This document shows positions 8,730 through 18,399 of a stretch of 47,623 nucleotides of DNA, one piece after another (positions within the stretch are counted from its first letter, which is position 1; the number at the start of each line of letters is the position of its first letter). Both the position numbers and the translations under genes were made by a program. The notes beneath the pieces were generated by a model. That model was not told the origin of the DNA, did not search any database, and saw nothing but the letters and a program-made list of their open reading frames with translations. The DNA is taken from assembly GCA_947458705.1 (NCBI GenBank), contig CANHAH010000005.1:1-47623 (forward strand), read 5' to 3'. The stretch is from Opitutia bacterium (GTDB lineage Bacteria; Verrucomicrobiota; Verrucomicrobiia; Opitutales; Opitutaceae).

Positions 8730-10823
8730 TTAAAATTCCCAAGTCAGGCCCACGCTCGGCAAAAGAGGCAATAAATCACGTGCTTCGCGAGTGGTCTTGA
8801 CGGTGGGGCCCGACACCACGGGGGAGTAGGCGTAGCCGATGAGGTTGGTGCGGTTGTAGGCGTTAAAAAGGTCAACGAAGGCGGTGAGTTGGCTGCGGCG
8901 CCATTCCCATCGGCGGGTCACGCGGAGATCGAGGCGGTGGTAGTTGGGGAGTAGGTCTGTGTAGGCCGAGCCGACGACGCGTTGGGTGTAGCGTTTACCG
9001 TTACTAAGCGGGATTAGGATGTAGCTGACCTCGGTTGTGGGCCAGCCGCTGTGGTAGTGCCAGGAGGCGCTGAAATTCCAACGGGTGCTCAACGCGTACG
9101 TAGCTTCGATTCGGGCGGTGTGGCGCTGGTCACGGGCGGCGGAGACGGCGCGGCCGTTGATCATTTCGTCTGCGTGGGCGAGCGCGTAGCTGGCGGTCCA
9201 GCCCAAGCCGCGTTGGGTGCGACGCTCCATGAGGATTTCCACGCCACGCGCCCGCGCGGAGGTGGGGGCGAGGTATGTGCGGTCGGATTGGACCTCGGAG
9301 AAGATGTTGTAGAGGTTGACGGTGTTGTCCCAGCGCGGGCGCACGTGGCTAGTGATGCGTTCGTAGGCTTCGAGTCGCAGGCTGACGTTGGTGGCTAGGC
9401 GTTGCTCTAGGCCCAAGATTCGGTGTTCGGCGATTTCGGCGCGGTTGAGGCGGGTCTCGCCGTCGGGTACGGAGAGTTCGTGGAGGCCTTGGAATTGGGT
9501 GTAAGTTCCCCAGGAAGCGCGGAGGGTGGTGCGAGCGCCGAGCGGTAGAGCGGCGGCGAGCCTGGGGCTGACGTGATTCTCGCCGTTGGCAGAGTCGTGG
9601 TCGAAGCGCAGGCCGGGTTCTATGATGAGGGCACCTGGGGCTTGGAGGCGCGCGGTGATAAAGCTACCGAAGCGGTCGCCGGCGGGCCGCAGGTGGGTAT
9701 TGGCGTTGCGGCGCACGAGTGTGAGTACGCCGTTTTGGACGAGGTAATTCTCACGCAGCAATTGGTAGTCGTAGGTGGAAGTGTCGTGGGTGACTTCGAA
9801 GCCGGAGCGCAGAAGGGTGCGAGGGGTCAGTTCGAGGGACCAATCGCTGCGCAGGGCGGTGGTGTTGAGCTGGCGTTGATCGCTGAGCTTTAGAGCGAGG
9901 GTGTTGTCGAAAGTACCGTCGCCTCGGCGATCGGAATCGAGTCGGCCGAATGAGAGCACGGTCTCCCCGGCCAGGCGTGCGTTCGGGGCGGCGCGCCAGC
10001 GGGCCCAAAGGTAGCTACTTGTGTAGTCGCTGTTGAGCTCAGGGTTATTTTTTTCTTTAACCTTGAGCGTGTCGCCAGCGTAGAGGGCGTGCAGTGAGAG
10101 CGTGTGTTGCGGGGATAGGATGTAGTCGGCGCGGAAGGAGGCGTCGTAATAACTTGGAAAAAGTTCGTCATCGCGGCCTTTGAGACGAAGGGCGAGGTCG
10201 GGATAGCCGCGGCGCGCGGTGAGGCGCCAGCGGCCTTGTTCGCTCGCAAAGTGACCGGTGTGTGCAGCGCGGACGCCGCTTAAACTTAGGCCGAGCGAGG
10301 TCGCTAACTGTGGCGAAGTGGGAAAGTCGGTTTCGAGGTTCAGGACGGCGGCGGTGCGATTGCCGTAGTCCGCCGTGAAGCCGCCCGTGAGCAGATCGAG
10401 GCGACTGACGGCCGGTAGATCAATGATCGCAAGGGCGCCATCGATGTCTTTGAGGTGAAAGGGCTCAATGAGTGTGACGCCGTCGAGGCGGGCGAGGAGT
10501 TTGCCGTTGGAGGCGCCTCGGACCCAGAATTTAGCGGTGAAATCATCGGCGGCGACACCGGGGATGCGGACGAGCGTGCGGTACACATCTTCGCCAATTT
10601 GAGGCAGAGTCGCTAGTTCGCTCTGGGTGAGGGTGGCGGCGACGGAACTGGAGCGTTCGCCGACACCGAACCGACTTGGGGTGACTACGAAATCGGAGAG
10701 ACGAAGCGGCTGAGGCGCTTGCGAAGATTGAGCGGGAGCGTGTCCGAGCAGAAAGGTGATGAGCGGAAGAGCGACGCGTGCTAAGCGTAAGACGCGGGGG
10801 GTGACGCGGTGCGGGGAGGGCAT
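8730..10823 (-). CDS. TonB-dependent outer-membrane receptor (697 aa)
   Basis: Signal peptide; plug domain (LPQIGEDVYRTLVRIPGVAADDFTAKFWVRGASNGKLLARLDGVTLIEPFH); long beta-barrel ending in aromatic F (VGLTWEF). Confidence 0.9.
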   Translation of the reverse strand: MPSPHRVTPRVLRLARVALPLITFLLGHAPAQSSQAPQPLRLSDFVVTPSRFGVGERSSSVAATLTQSELATLPQIGEDVYRTLVRIPGVAADDFTAKFWVRGASNGKLLARLDGVTLIEPFHLKDIDGALAIIDLPAVSRLDLLTGGFTADYGNRTAAVLNLETDFPTSPQLATSLGLSLSGVRAAHTGHFASEQGRWRLTARRGYPDLALRLKGRDDELFPSYYDASFRADYILSPQHTLSLHALYAGDTLKVKEKNNPELNSDYTSSYLWARWRAAPNARLAGETVLSFGRLDSDRRGDGTFDNTLALKLSDQRQLNTTALRSDWSLELTPRTLLRSGFEVTHDTSTYDYQLLRENYLVQNGVLTLVRRNANTHLRPAGDRFGSFITARLQAPGALIIEPGLRFDHDSANGENHVSPRLAAALPLGARTTLRASWGTYTQFQGLHELSVPDGETRLNRAEIAEHRILGLEQRLATNVSLRLEAYERITSHVRPRWDNTVNLYNIFSEVQSDRTYLAPTSARARGVEILMERRTQRGLGWTASYALAHADEMINGRAVSAARDQRHTARIEATYALSTRWNFSASWHYHSGWPTTEVSYILIPLSNGKRYTQRVVGSAYTDLLPNYHRLDLRVTRRWEWRRSQLTAFVDLFNAYNRTNLIGYAYSPVVSGPTVKTTREARDLLPLLPSVGLTWEF

Positions 10824-10932
10824 TCTTTCGTGTGCGCAGAGTCGTGGTGGGCGGCAACGAATTTTGTAAAGTAAACGCGTAGGCGTTCACGGCGGCGGTG
10901 CACAAAGCTTTTAAAGGCTGAGTGGTGGACGC

Positions 10933-10963
10933 AAAAAAACCCACCGGTTTTTGGCCGGCGGGT
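10933..10963 (-). terminator. Rho-independent terminator for the downstream-reading TonB receptor
   Basis: Minus strand ACCCGCCGG-CCAAAAA-CCGGTGGGT followed by TTTTTT: 9-bp stem (one G-U) plus U-tract, about 20 nt after the stop of the 10986-13376 gene. Confidence 0.8.
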
Positions 10964-10985
10964 CGAAGGTTAGCAGCGCTAGGGC

Positions 10986-13376
10986 TTAGCGTTTGCCGCC
11001 GCTATGATTGATGGTGTAAGTGAAAAACACCGAGCGCAGATCGCCTGGGATCTTGTTGGCACGGAGGTAATCGAGATTGAACGCGTTGTTTACGTTGATC
11101 GCGAAGGTGTGATCCAAGCGCGAGCCAGCGGGCGCGTAACGGTAGCGGGCACCGAAATTCCACAGCGTGTAGGATGGGGTGCGCAGGCGCCATTGGTTGG
11201 TGGAGCGCGTAACGACGAGTACGCCATTCACGCGGGCGAGTGTGTCGCCGGTGTTGGGGGCTTCCGTCGGCGTGGAGGCCACGTAGGTGAAATTGACATT
11301 AGCGGAGAAGCCCTTGAGGGCAGAGCGCGAGGGGGTGTATTTCAGATACGCGCCACCGTTTTCGGGCGAGATGCCGTTGACGCGGCGACCGACGGCTTGC
11401 GGGAAGGCTGAGCCGAAGTCGGTGTAGATCGAGTAGACGTTACCCCAGCTGCCACCGGCGTTGTATTCGTTGGTGATGTTGTAATTCACATCGATTTCGT
11501 AGCCGCGGACAAGTTGATCGCCGTCGCGGCGGGTCACGTTGACGTAGGTGCCGGAACCGATGGGCGTTTCGACGGATTCGGTGACGGAGACTTTTCTACG
11601 GGTGGCGTAGAAACCGCTGACGGTGAAGCTCAGGCGATCGTCGAGTAGGGAGCCTTTGAAGCCGTAGTCGTAGCCCTTGGCGGTTTCGGCTTCGTAATCT
11701 GCGAGTGCGACCGTCGCGGTGGCATCGGATTGTGGGACGAAATAGCTTTCGCTGTAATTGGCGAAGAGGCGCAGGTTTTGGGTGAGTTTGTAGTTCACGC
11801 CTAGGTTAGGCTTGGCGCCGGATTGCATCGATTTGTCGAGCAGTTGGCCGGGGGCGTAGCCCGCGGGAGGAGCGGTGAAGTCGCGGTGGCGGAAGCGCAC
11901 GGAATCCATGCGAGCGCCGGCGTAAGCGAGGAGCGCGCCGTTGAAAAGGGCAGTCTGTTGACGGATCAGGCCGCCGACGACGGAGACGCGTTGTTTACGG
12001 ATGCGCGTGGAAACGCCCTTGGACCCGTCGAAGGACTTGGTGAAGTAGTTGATGGGGCTGATGGGCTCGAGGCTGTTCGGGTCGAGGGTGACGGTGCGGG
12101 CCGCGGTGTTCCAGGCGACGAGGTCTGGATCGGTGGCGGCGGCGTAGCTGCGGGACGGGTCCCAGCGGTAGTAATCGTTGAAGTCGATCGCCGCGAGGGT
12201 GCGGTGTTCAATTTTGCGGTTATTGGTCCAGTAGTGCGCAAGAAGGTCACTTTGGATGCCACCGCCGTCTTCGACGATTTGACCTTTGCTGGGCACGGCG
12301 CCGCGGGCGATCGTGATTGGGGTGCCGGCGACGGCGGGATTGATGTTAATGGTCGGCCAGCTGTTGTTGGAGTTATAATCCCAGCGGCGGGCGAGGTAAT
12401 AGTTACCGGAAGCACGGACGCTGAAGATTTCGTTCAAGCGTTTATCGTAGTTGGTGGTGTAGCTGCTGGCGCCGCGGTTAAGTTCGCTGTTGGGTCCGAA
12501 AGCGTTGTGATTACGAGCGAGCGCGCGAGCATAGCCGACAATTTGGTCATCGGTCGTGGCGGCGGTGCCTTTCTGGTCGTTGATGAGTGGGGCGACGCTG
12601 TTGGGCGAGTGGCGTTGTTGGAGCAGGTATTCAGCGGAGACGAGCAGGTTGCCGCCGTTATCGAAGGTGTGCTTCACGGCCGCGTAGTATTCGAAATTGC
12701 GGTTGCGCGCGTAGGGCTGACCGAAGTCGCGCTGGTATTGGCTGAGGGTTAGGATGTAGTAGGTCTTGGGTAAAATTTTGACCGGACCGGTGGCTTCCAA
12801 CGTGATGCGTTGGGTGCCGTAATCGCCGAAGTTATAGCTAAGTTTTTCAGACTGCCGATCCTTGGGGGCTTTGGAGATCATGTTGACCATACCGCCAGGG
12901 GAGCTGCGGCCGTAGATGGCGGCGTTGGAGCCTTTGATGATTTCCATGCGGTCGATGTTGCTGGAGCCGTAGCGGCCGAGACGGAAGAAGCCGTCGCGGA
13001 GCTGGTAGGTAGAGGCGAAACCGCGGAGATTGAAGCTGCCGCCGATGTCGAGACCAGTGAAGCTACCAATTTGGACGATATTGTCGGCGAGTTCGAAAAT
13101 ACCGAAGTCTTCGAGGAACTCGCTGGTGAGCACGTTCACGGTGTAGGGAAGATCGACGATCTTGGTGGCGACGCGCGAGCCGGTCATGGTCTCGGAGGGA
13201 GCGTAGCCACGGTTGGAGTCAGCTTTGACGGAAAACTCGGAGAGTTGGATGACTTCACCGGTGTTTTTTTGCGGTGCGGGCGTAGGGGCCGTTTGGGCAA
13301 ACGCGCCCGGCAGGGCGGAAAGCAGCAGCGCGGCGGTAACCGCGATCAAGGATTTAGTGGACAGGGATCGGTTCAT
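10986..13376 (-). CDS. TonB-dependent siderophore-type receptor
   Basis: Signal peptide MNRSLSTKSLIAVTAALLLSALPGAFAQ; TonB box/plug (VIQLSEFSVKADSNRGY, TKIVDLPYTVNVLTSEFLED, FNLRGF, IDRMEIIKGSNAAIYGRSSPGGMVNMISK); C-terminal barrel. Confidence 0.92.
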   Translation of the reverse strand: MNRSLSTKSLIAVTAALLLSALPGAFAQTAPTPAPQKNTGEVIQLSEFSVKADSNRGYAPSETMTGSRVATKIVDLPYTVNVLTSEFLEDFGIFELADNIVQIGSFTGLDIGGSFNLRGFASTYQLRDGFFRLGRYGSSNIDRMEIIKGSNAAIYGRSSPGGMVNMISKAPKDRQSEKLSYNFGDYGTQRITLEATGPVKILPKTYYILTLSQYQRDFGQPYARNRNFEYYAAVKHTFDNGGNLLVSAEYLLQQRHSPNSVAPLINDQKGTAATTDDQIVGYARALARNHNAFGPNSELNRGASSYTTNYDKRLNEIFSVRASGNYYLARRWDYNSNNSWPTININPAVAGTPITIARGAVPSKGQIVEDGGGIQSDLLAHYWTNNRKIEHRTLAAIDFNDYYRWDPSRSYAAATDPDLVAWNTAARTVTLDPNSLEPISPINYFTKSFDGSKGVSTRIRKQRVSVVGGLIRQQTALFNGALLAYAGARMDSVRFRHRDFTAPPAGYAPGQLLDKSMQSGAKPNLGVNYKLTQNLRLFANYSESYFVPQSDATATVALADYEAETAKGYDYGFKGSLLDDRLSFTVSGFYATRRKVSVTESVETPIGSGTYVNVTRRDGDQLVRGYEIDVNYNITNEYNAGGSWGNVYSIYTDFGSAFPQAVGRRVNGISPENGGAYLKYTPSRSALKGFSANVNFTYVASTPTEAPNTGDTLARVNGVLVVTRSTNQWRLRTPSYTLWNFGARYRYAPAGSRLDHTFAINVNNAFNLDYLRANKIPGDLRSVFFTYTINHSGGKR

Positions 13377-13766
13377 CGTAGGGTTTGGTGTTAAGGGGCT
13401 AAGCATGGGGATAATTCTCCGGCGCGCAAGAGCGTGTTGGGGCCGTTTGGGAGGTCACTTATCAGGCCCATTCTAACCATGATACGGTATTGGAAAGCCC
13501 CTTTTTTGTTATATCATTAAATGTGCCGCTACTAATCTATCGCGTCTGTGCGCGGTAGAGCCGGAGGTCGAGGGCGTGAGGTTAACCTGGGTAATCTTTA
13601 CCGGAGGTTTCAAGAATGGCTGCACCGGGCCTACTGATGTGGAACCAACGGCGGACGGCGCCTAGAGTGTAAGGCGCGAACGACACCGGCTGCTACTAGG
13701 TGTAGCGAGTGAGGTGGGTGGCGCGAACAAACATGCGGGAGTAGGCGACGAAGTGATGTTTTTTGT

Positions 13767-14831
13767 TTAGCTCAAAAGAGTGCCGTTTAAGGCGGATTTT
13801 AAATCAGTCACAAAATCGTTGATGACAGCTTCGGGTGTGGCCCAAGAGCACATGAGCCGATAACCATGGTCGCCGATGAAGGGGTGAAAGTGCCAGCCTC
13901 GTGAGAAAAGCGCTTGGGCCGTGGCGGGTGGGAGTTGGACGAACACTGCGTTGACGGCAGGTTCGTGCAGCAGCGTTACCCCGGAAAGTCCGCGCAGGGC
14001 GGCGGCGAGTTTTTTAGCCTGCGTGTTGGCGTGGGTGGCGTGGCGGAGCCAAGCGCCTGATTCAAGAATCGCGCACCATTGGGCGCTGGCGAAACGCTGT
14101 TTGGAGGCGAGCTGACCGGCTTGTTTCACGCGGTAGGCGAAATCTCGAGCTAGCGTTTTGTTAAAAAAGACCACGGCCTCGGTCGTGAGTAGACCGTTTT
14201 TGGTGCCGCCGAAACAAAGCACGTCCACGCCGGCGCGCCACGTAAGATCGGCGGGGCTATGGCCCTTGGCCGCCGACGCTGCGCAGGCGTTGGCAAAGCG
14301 GGCACCGTCCATGTGCACGGCGAGTCCGTGGGCGTGGGCGAGATCGGCGAGGGCGCGAATGGCGTCGGGCGAATAGAGGGTGCCGTGTTCGGTGGATTGT
14401 GTAATGGAGAGCGCGCCGGGCTTAGGGAAATGGACGCCGTGGCCTCGGGTGAGCGCGGCTGCGACGGTGGCGGGGGAGAGTTGGCCGGACGCGCCAGGCA
14501 GTGGGAGCAGTTTGCTGCCCCCAGTAAAAAATTCTGGGGCGCCGCATTCGTCGGTGTCGATGTGGGCGATCTCGTGGCAGAGCACGCTTTGATGGCGTTG
14601 GCACAGGGCGGAAAGCGCGAGGGCGTTGGCGGCAGTGCCGTTGAAGACAAAAAACGTCTCGCAATCGGTGGCGAAAAGCTCGCGGAAAAGCTGTTGCGCG
14701 CGGGCTGTGGTTGCGTCTTCGCCGTAGCTGGGGACGCAGGACGCGTTGGCGGCATTAAGTGCGGCGAGTGCTTCGGGGCAGATGCCGGCGGTGTTGTCGC
14801 TGGCAAACGTGAGGTCGTGGCGGGCGGACAT
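13767..14831 (-). CDS. Low-specificity L-threonine aldolase / beta-eliminating lyase family
   Basis: FASDNTAGICPEALAAL, PSYGEDATTARAQQLFRELF, FNGTAANALALS, HMDGARFANA, CFGGTKNGL. Confidence 0.93.
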   Translation of the reverse strand: MSARHDLTFASDNTAGICPEALAALNAANASCVPSYGEDATTARAQQLFRELFATDCETFFVFNGTAANALALSALCQRHQSVLCHEIAHIDTDECGAPEFFTGGSKLLPLPGASGQLSPATVAAALTRGHGVHFPKPGALSITQSTEHGTLYSPDAIRALADLAHAHGLAVHMDGARFANACAASAAKGHSPADLTWRAGVDVLCFGGTKNGLLTTEAVVFFNKTLARDFAYRVKQAGQLASKQRFASAQWCAILESGAWLRHATHANTQAKKLAAALRGLSGVTLLHEPAVNAVFVQLPPATAQALFSRGWHFHPFIGDHGYRLMCSWATPEAVINDFVTDLKSALNGTLLS

Positions 14832-14924
14832 GGTGGAGAGCGTCGCGGATGGGGTGGCCTAGGGCGACAGCATTTTCGACGTTGGCAGCGGGCGGGACGA
14901 GCGCTTGCCTCGCGCGCAGACGCG

Positions 14925-15479
14925 ATGAAAGCCGACGACGTTAATCTTTATCTGGTGGGTTTCATGGGCACGGGCAAAAGCACCGTGGGCCGTGCTTTGG
15001 CGCAGCGGCTCGGTTTCGCGTGCGTAGACAGCGATCACGAAATTGAGCGCGTCCATGCCAAAACGATACCGACAATTTTCGCCGAACTCGGGGAGCCAGC
15101 GTTTCGTGGCATGGAGAGAGTGTTTATCGAAGAAGGACATCCCGCGACACGAACCGTGGTTGCCTGCGGTGGTGGGTTGGTGGTGCAGCCGGGGATGTTG
15201 GCCCGCGTCCAGGCGCGGGGCGTGGTGGTGTGCTTGCACGCTTCGGTGGAAACGATCTTAGCGCGGACTTCGCGTCAAACTAACCGCCCGCTTCTTAATG
15301 TGGAAGATCCGGAGGCGCGGATTCGGAAATTATTTGCAGAGCGGGACCCAATTTATCGAAGCGCCGGCAGCGTCATTTTGACCGATGGCCGACCCATGAA
15401 TGACATCATCGCGCACGTGGTGCGCACGTGGCGGCGGGACTCGGTGGAATTTGCGCGTACGGCAGGTGCGGCGCCGTGA
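14925..15479 (+). CDS. aroK: Shikimate kinase
   Basis: NLYLVGFMGTGKSTVGRALAQRLGFACVDSDHEIE, VVACGGGLV, RPLL. ATG at 14925. Confidence 0.95.
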   Translation: MKADDVNLYLVGFMGTGKSTVGRALAQRLGFACVDSDHEIERVHAKTIPTIFAELGEPAFRGMERVFIEEGHPATRTVVACGGGLVVQPGMLARVQARGVVVCLHASVETILARTSRQTNRPLLNVEDPEARIRKLFAERDPIYRSAGSVILTDGRPMNDIIAHVVRTWRRDSVEFARTAGAAP

Positions 15480-16648
15480 ATGCGATGGACAAGACAGCGG
15501 CGCGGGCAAAGCAGGAAATCCTGAGAGGGCGACTCGTCGCGCTCGGTTTCGATGACGTGCGTTTTGCGACCTTGGCGGAGCTGGGGGGTGAACGCTTGAA
15601 CGCGTGGATCGCCGCAGGACAGCACGCCGATATGCAATGGATGGAGCGCACGGCAGAGAAGCGCCTTAAGCCCACGCTGGTTTTGAGCGAGGCACGATCG
15701 GTGATTATGCTCGGGGTTAGTTACGCGAGTGACGCAGCCGAAGCCGCCTCGGATACTGAGGGCGATAAACACGCGACGTGGGCGCGGTACGCGTTGCACG
15801 AAGATTATCACGACACGATTAAAGTTGGGTTGAACGCGGCGGGAAATGTGCTTGCGGAAATGTATGGTGCGACACGCGACGATTATCGTGCTTACGTTGA
15901 TACAGGTCCGGTACTCGAGCGCGGTTGGTCGGCTAAGGCGGGACTCGGTTTTATTGGGAAAAACGCGATGTTGATCTCGCGACGGCACGGGAACTGGTTA
16001 TTTCTGGCGACGATTTTGACGCGGCAGGAATTCCTGCCGGACGCGCCCGTGCGCCAGCAGGCAACTGATTTTGCGGATACGGGCTTATTGTGCGGTAAAT
16101 GCACGCGCTGTCTTGATGCGTGCCCGACGCAGGCCTTTACGGCGCCGGGCGTGGTGGATGCGCGGCGGTGTGTTTCGTATCAAACGATTGAAAACAAAGG
16201 TATCATCCCGCGCGAGTTGAGGCCGGGAATTGGCAATCGCATTTATGGGTGCGACGTTTGTTTAGAAGTATGTCCGTGGAACCGGTTCGCACAGGCGGGT
16301 CGTTCGGTTTTGCTCGTGGCGCGGCGCGAGCTGGCCGGGTTGACGGTGCGCGAGGTGTTGGCGCTGACGCCGACTCGGTTTGCGGAGGTGTTTCGTAAAA
16401 CGCCGATCAAACGCGTGAAATTAGCGGGGTTATTGCGGAACGCGTGTATCGTGGCGGGTAATTCGGGCGATGTGAATTTACTTGAGCCGTTGGTACGATT
16501 GGCGGCGCATGAGTCAGCTCTGGTGCGGGCGCACGCGGTGTGGGCGGTGCGAAAATTAGGCGGCGAGACGGCGCTCAACAGCTCGCGTCTGGCGGAAACG
16601 GACGCGGCGGTGCTCGCGGAATACGCGGCGCCGGCGGCTACGCTTTAA
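15476..16648 (+). CDS. queG: Epoxyqueuosine reductase
   Basis: Two 4Fe-4S clusters (CGKCTRCLDACPTQAF, CDVCLEVCPWN), KAGLGFIGKNAMLI; GTG at 15476 overlaps the aroK stop (alternative ATG at 15485). Confidence 0.95.
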   Translation: MNAMDKTAARAKQEILRGRLVALGFDDVRFATLAELGGERLNAWIAAGQHADMQWMERTAEKRLKPTLVLSEARSVIMLGVSYASDAAEAASDTEGDKHATWARYALHEDYHDTIKVGLNAAGNVLAEMYGATRDDYRAYVDTGPVLERGWSAKAGLGFIGKNAMLISRRHGNWLFLATILTRQEFLPDAPVRQQATDFADTGLLCGKCTRCLDACPTQAFTAPGVVDARRCVSYQTIENKGIIPRELRPGIGNRIYGCDVCLEVCPWNRFAQAGRSVLLVARRELAGLTVREVLALTPTRFAEVFRKTPIKRVKLAGLLRNACIVAGNSGDVNLLEPLVRLAAHESALVRAHAVWAVRKLGGETALNSSRLAETDAAVLAEYAAPAATL

Positions 16649-17042
16649 ACGCTGCGGTCATCACTGTGACGACGCTGGCGGGCGGTCTTACGGGACGGCC
16701 GGCGAGATCTACGAAGGCGTGGACGCTTTCGCCGGTGGCGAGGAGTTCTTCGCCGCGGAAAATTTCGTAGTCGAGACGGATGCGGATTAGAGGTTTCTCT
16801 CGAAGGTAGGTGACGATCGTGAGGACGTCGTCATAAAGTGCGGGCCGGGCGTATTTGGCGGAAATCTCTAGGACGGGCAGGCGGTAACCGTCGCTCTCTA
16901 GCTGCCGGTAGGGCAGGCCGAGCTCTTTAAGAAGCTGCGTACGGCCGATTTCAAACCAAGGAAGATAATTCGCATGATAGACGATGCCCATCATGTCGGT
17001 CTCGGCGTAGCGAACCGTGACTTGAGTACGCGATTGGATCAT
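16638..17042 (-). CDS. Acyl-CoA/ACP thioesterase, 4HBT/YbgC-like hotdog fold
   Basis: VRYAETDMMGIVYHANYLPWFEIGRTQLLKELG...SAKYARPALYDDVLTI. Confidence 0.92.
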   Translation of the reverse strand: MIQSRTQVTVRYAETDMMGIVYHANYLPWFEIGRTQLLKELGLPYRQLESDGYRLPVLEISAKYARPALYDDVLTIVTYLREKPLIRIRLDYEIFRGEELLATGESVHAFVDLAGRPVRPPASVVTVMTAAFKA

Positions 17043-18187
17043 GAGCGGTCGTCAGGCCGGAAGAGGGCTGCGGCGGATTTTTCCCAACGGTTTTGGCCAG
17101 CCCAATCGCGACCGGCAGCGCCGAGGCGGTGGCGGAGTTGGTCGTCGTGGATGAGTTTTTCGAAAGCAGCGGCAAGTTGGGTGGGTTGGTTCGGCGGCAC
17201 GAGTAGCCCCGTGACATTATCTTGGACGGCCTCGGCAACGCCTCCGACTTCATGGGCGACCACGGGCAGGCCGTGGGCGGCGGCTTCCAAGTAGACAAGG
17301 CCGAAGCCCTCCACGCTATGGCCATGGTTGATACTCGTCATGGCGAAAATGTCGGCGCCTTCGTACACGGTGGAGAGTTCGTGGTCGGGGATATTGCCGA
17401 GAAAACGCACGTTGAGGTCCGGTGTCTTGGCCGCGGCGGAGCGGAGTGAGTCCTCGTAACCTTCTTTGCTTTGGCCGCCGACGACCCAATACTCAATCCG
17501 GCCGCGATCCGCGGGCGCGAGGAGTTGAAGGGCCTCGAGGGTGAGGAGTTGGCCCTTACGCGGGTGGAGTCGGCCGACGGTCAGGATGACGATTTTATTT
17601 TTTGGGGCAGTAGACTTGGGTGGAACGACGGCAAAGTCTGAGCGCAGGGCCCCAGGTGTCAGAAAGATTTTTTCAGCCGCTTCGGGAAAATGGCTGAGGA
17701 GAAGCTCTTGAGTGTAATTGGTGAGGGTGCTGATACGGGTTGCGTGGCGGATGAGTCGGCGGGCGAGGGCGCGACGCAGCGGGCTTTCGGCGAATTTCAG
17801 AATTTCCGAGCCGTGAAACGTTAGGACCAATTGGCGAGGGCGAAACGCGTTGAAAAACTGCAACAACATCATCGTCAACATCGGCCCGGGCTCGGGCAGA
17901 TAAACGGTAGCGTAGCGAAGTTGGCGACGCTCGCGGATAAGCTCTCGGGCCAGTTGCAGCTGGCACCATAGATCGTGCGTGCCCTTTAGCGACAAGCGCC
18001 GCAGACGAAACGGCCAGGATTTCTCCTCATGAGGCCGAGCGGATTGAGCCCAGACCTCGATCTTGTAGCCTAGTCCAACGGAAGCTTTGGCGATTTCCTC
18101 AGCAAACGTCGCGATTCCTCCGCGCACGGGATAAAACTCATGTGTAATGAGGTAAACGGTAGGAACGGCGTGGGCCGGGACGTTCAT
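17039..18187 (-). CDS. Glycosyltransferase family 4
   Basis: YLITHEFYPVRGGIATFAEEIAKA, VGRLHPRKGQLLTLEAL, EGFGLVYLEAAAHGLPVVAHEVGGVAEAV; ATGA overlap with the thioesterase. Confidence 0.94.
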   Translation of the reverse strand: MNVPAHAVPTVYLITHEFYPVRGGIATFAEEIAKASVGLGYKIEVWAQSARPHEEKSWPFRLRRLSLKGTHDLWCQLQLARELIRERRQLRYATVYLPEPGPMLTMMLLQFFNAFRPRQLVLTFHGSEILKFAESPLRRALARRLIRHATRISTLTNYTQELLLSHFPEAAEKIFLTPGALRSDFAVVPPKSTAPKNKIVILTVGRLHPRKGQLLTLEALQLLAPADRGRIEYWVVGGQSKEGYEDSLRSAAAKTPDLNVRFLGNIPDHELSTVYEGADIFAMTSINHGHSVEGFGLVYLEAAAHGLPVVAHEVGGVAEAVQDNVTGLLVPPNQPTQLAAAFEKLIHDDQLRHRLGAAGRDWAGQNRWEKSAAALFRPDDRS

Positions 18188-18399
18188 GCGGTATTATGAG
18201 TGGCCGCGCTTAATGCTGATGCGCGAGGCGTGCAGGGAGTTAGGTTCCTTAGTTGAGCGTGGCAAGCGCGGCGATAGGCGTGAGTGGATTAGGTTCTTGT
18301 TTTCTAGAACAGGGTGAAGCCACGCTCGGGGTTCGCCTTGGGTTGGCAGTTGAGAAATTGGGTTTACTTTCAAGCTCTCAGACCTAGAACTAACCCATA

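Noticed and set aside
11823-12752. 309-aa plus-strand ORF inside the TonB receptor
   Set aside because: Antisense shadow of a well-supported receptor gene with biased Ala/Gly/Val composition and no recognisable motifs.
14259-14924. N-terminal extension of the 406-aa shikimate kinase ORF
   Set aside because: Extension is antisense to threonine aldolase; the kinase fold begins at the ATG at 14925.
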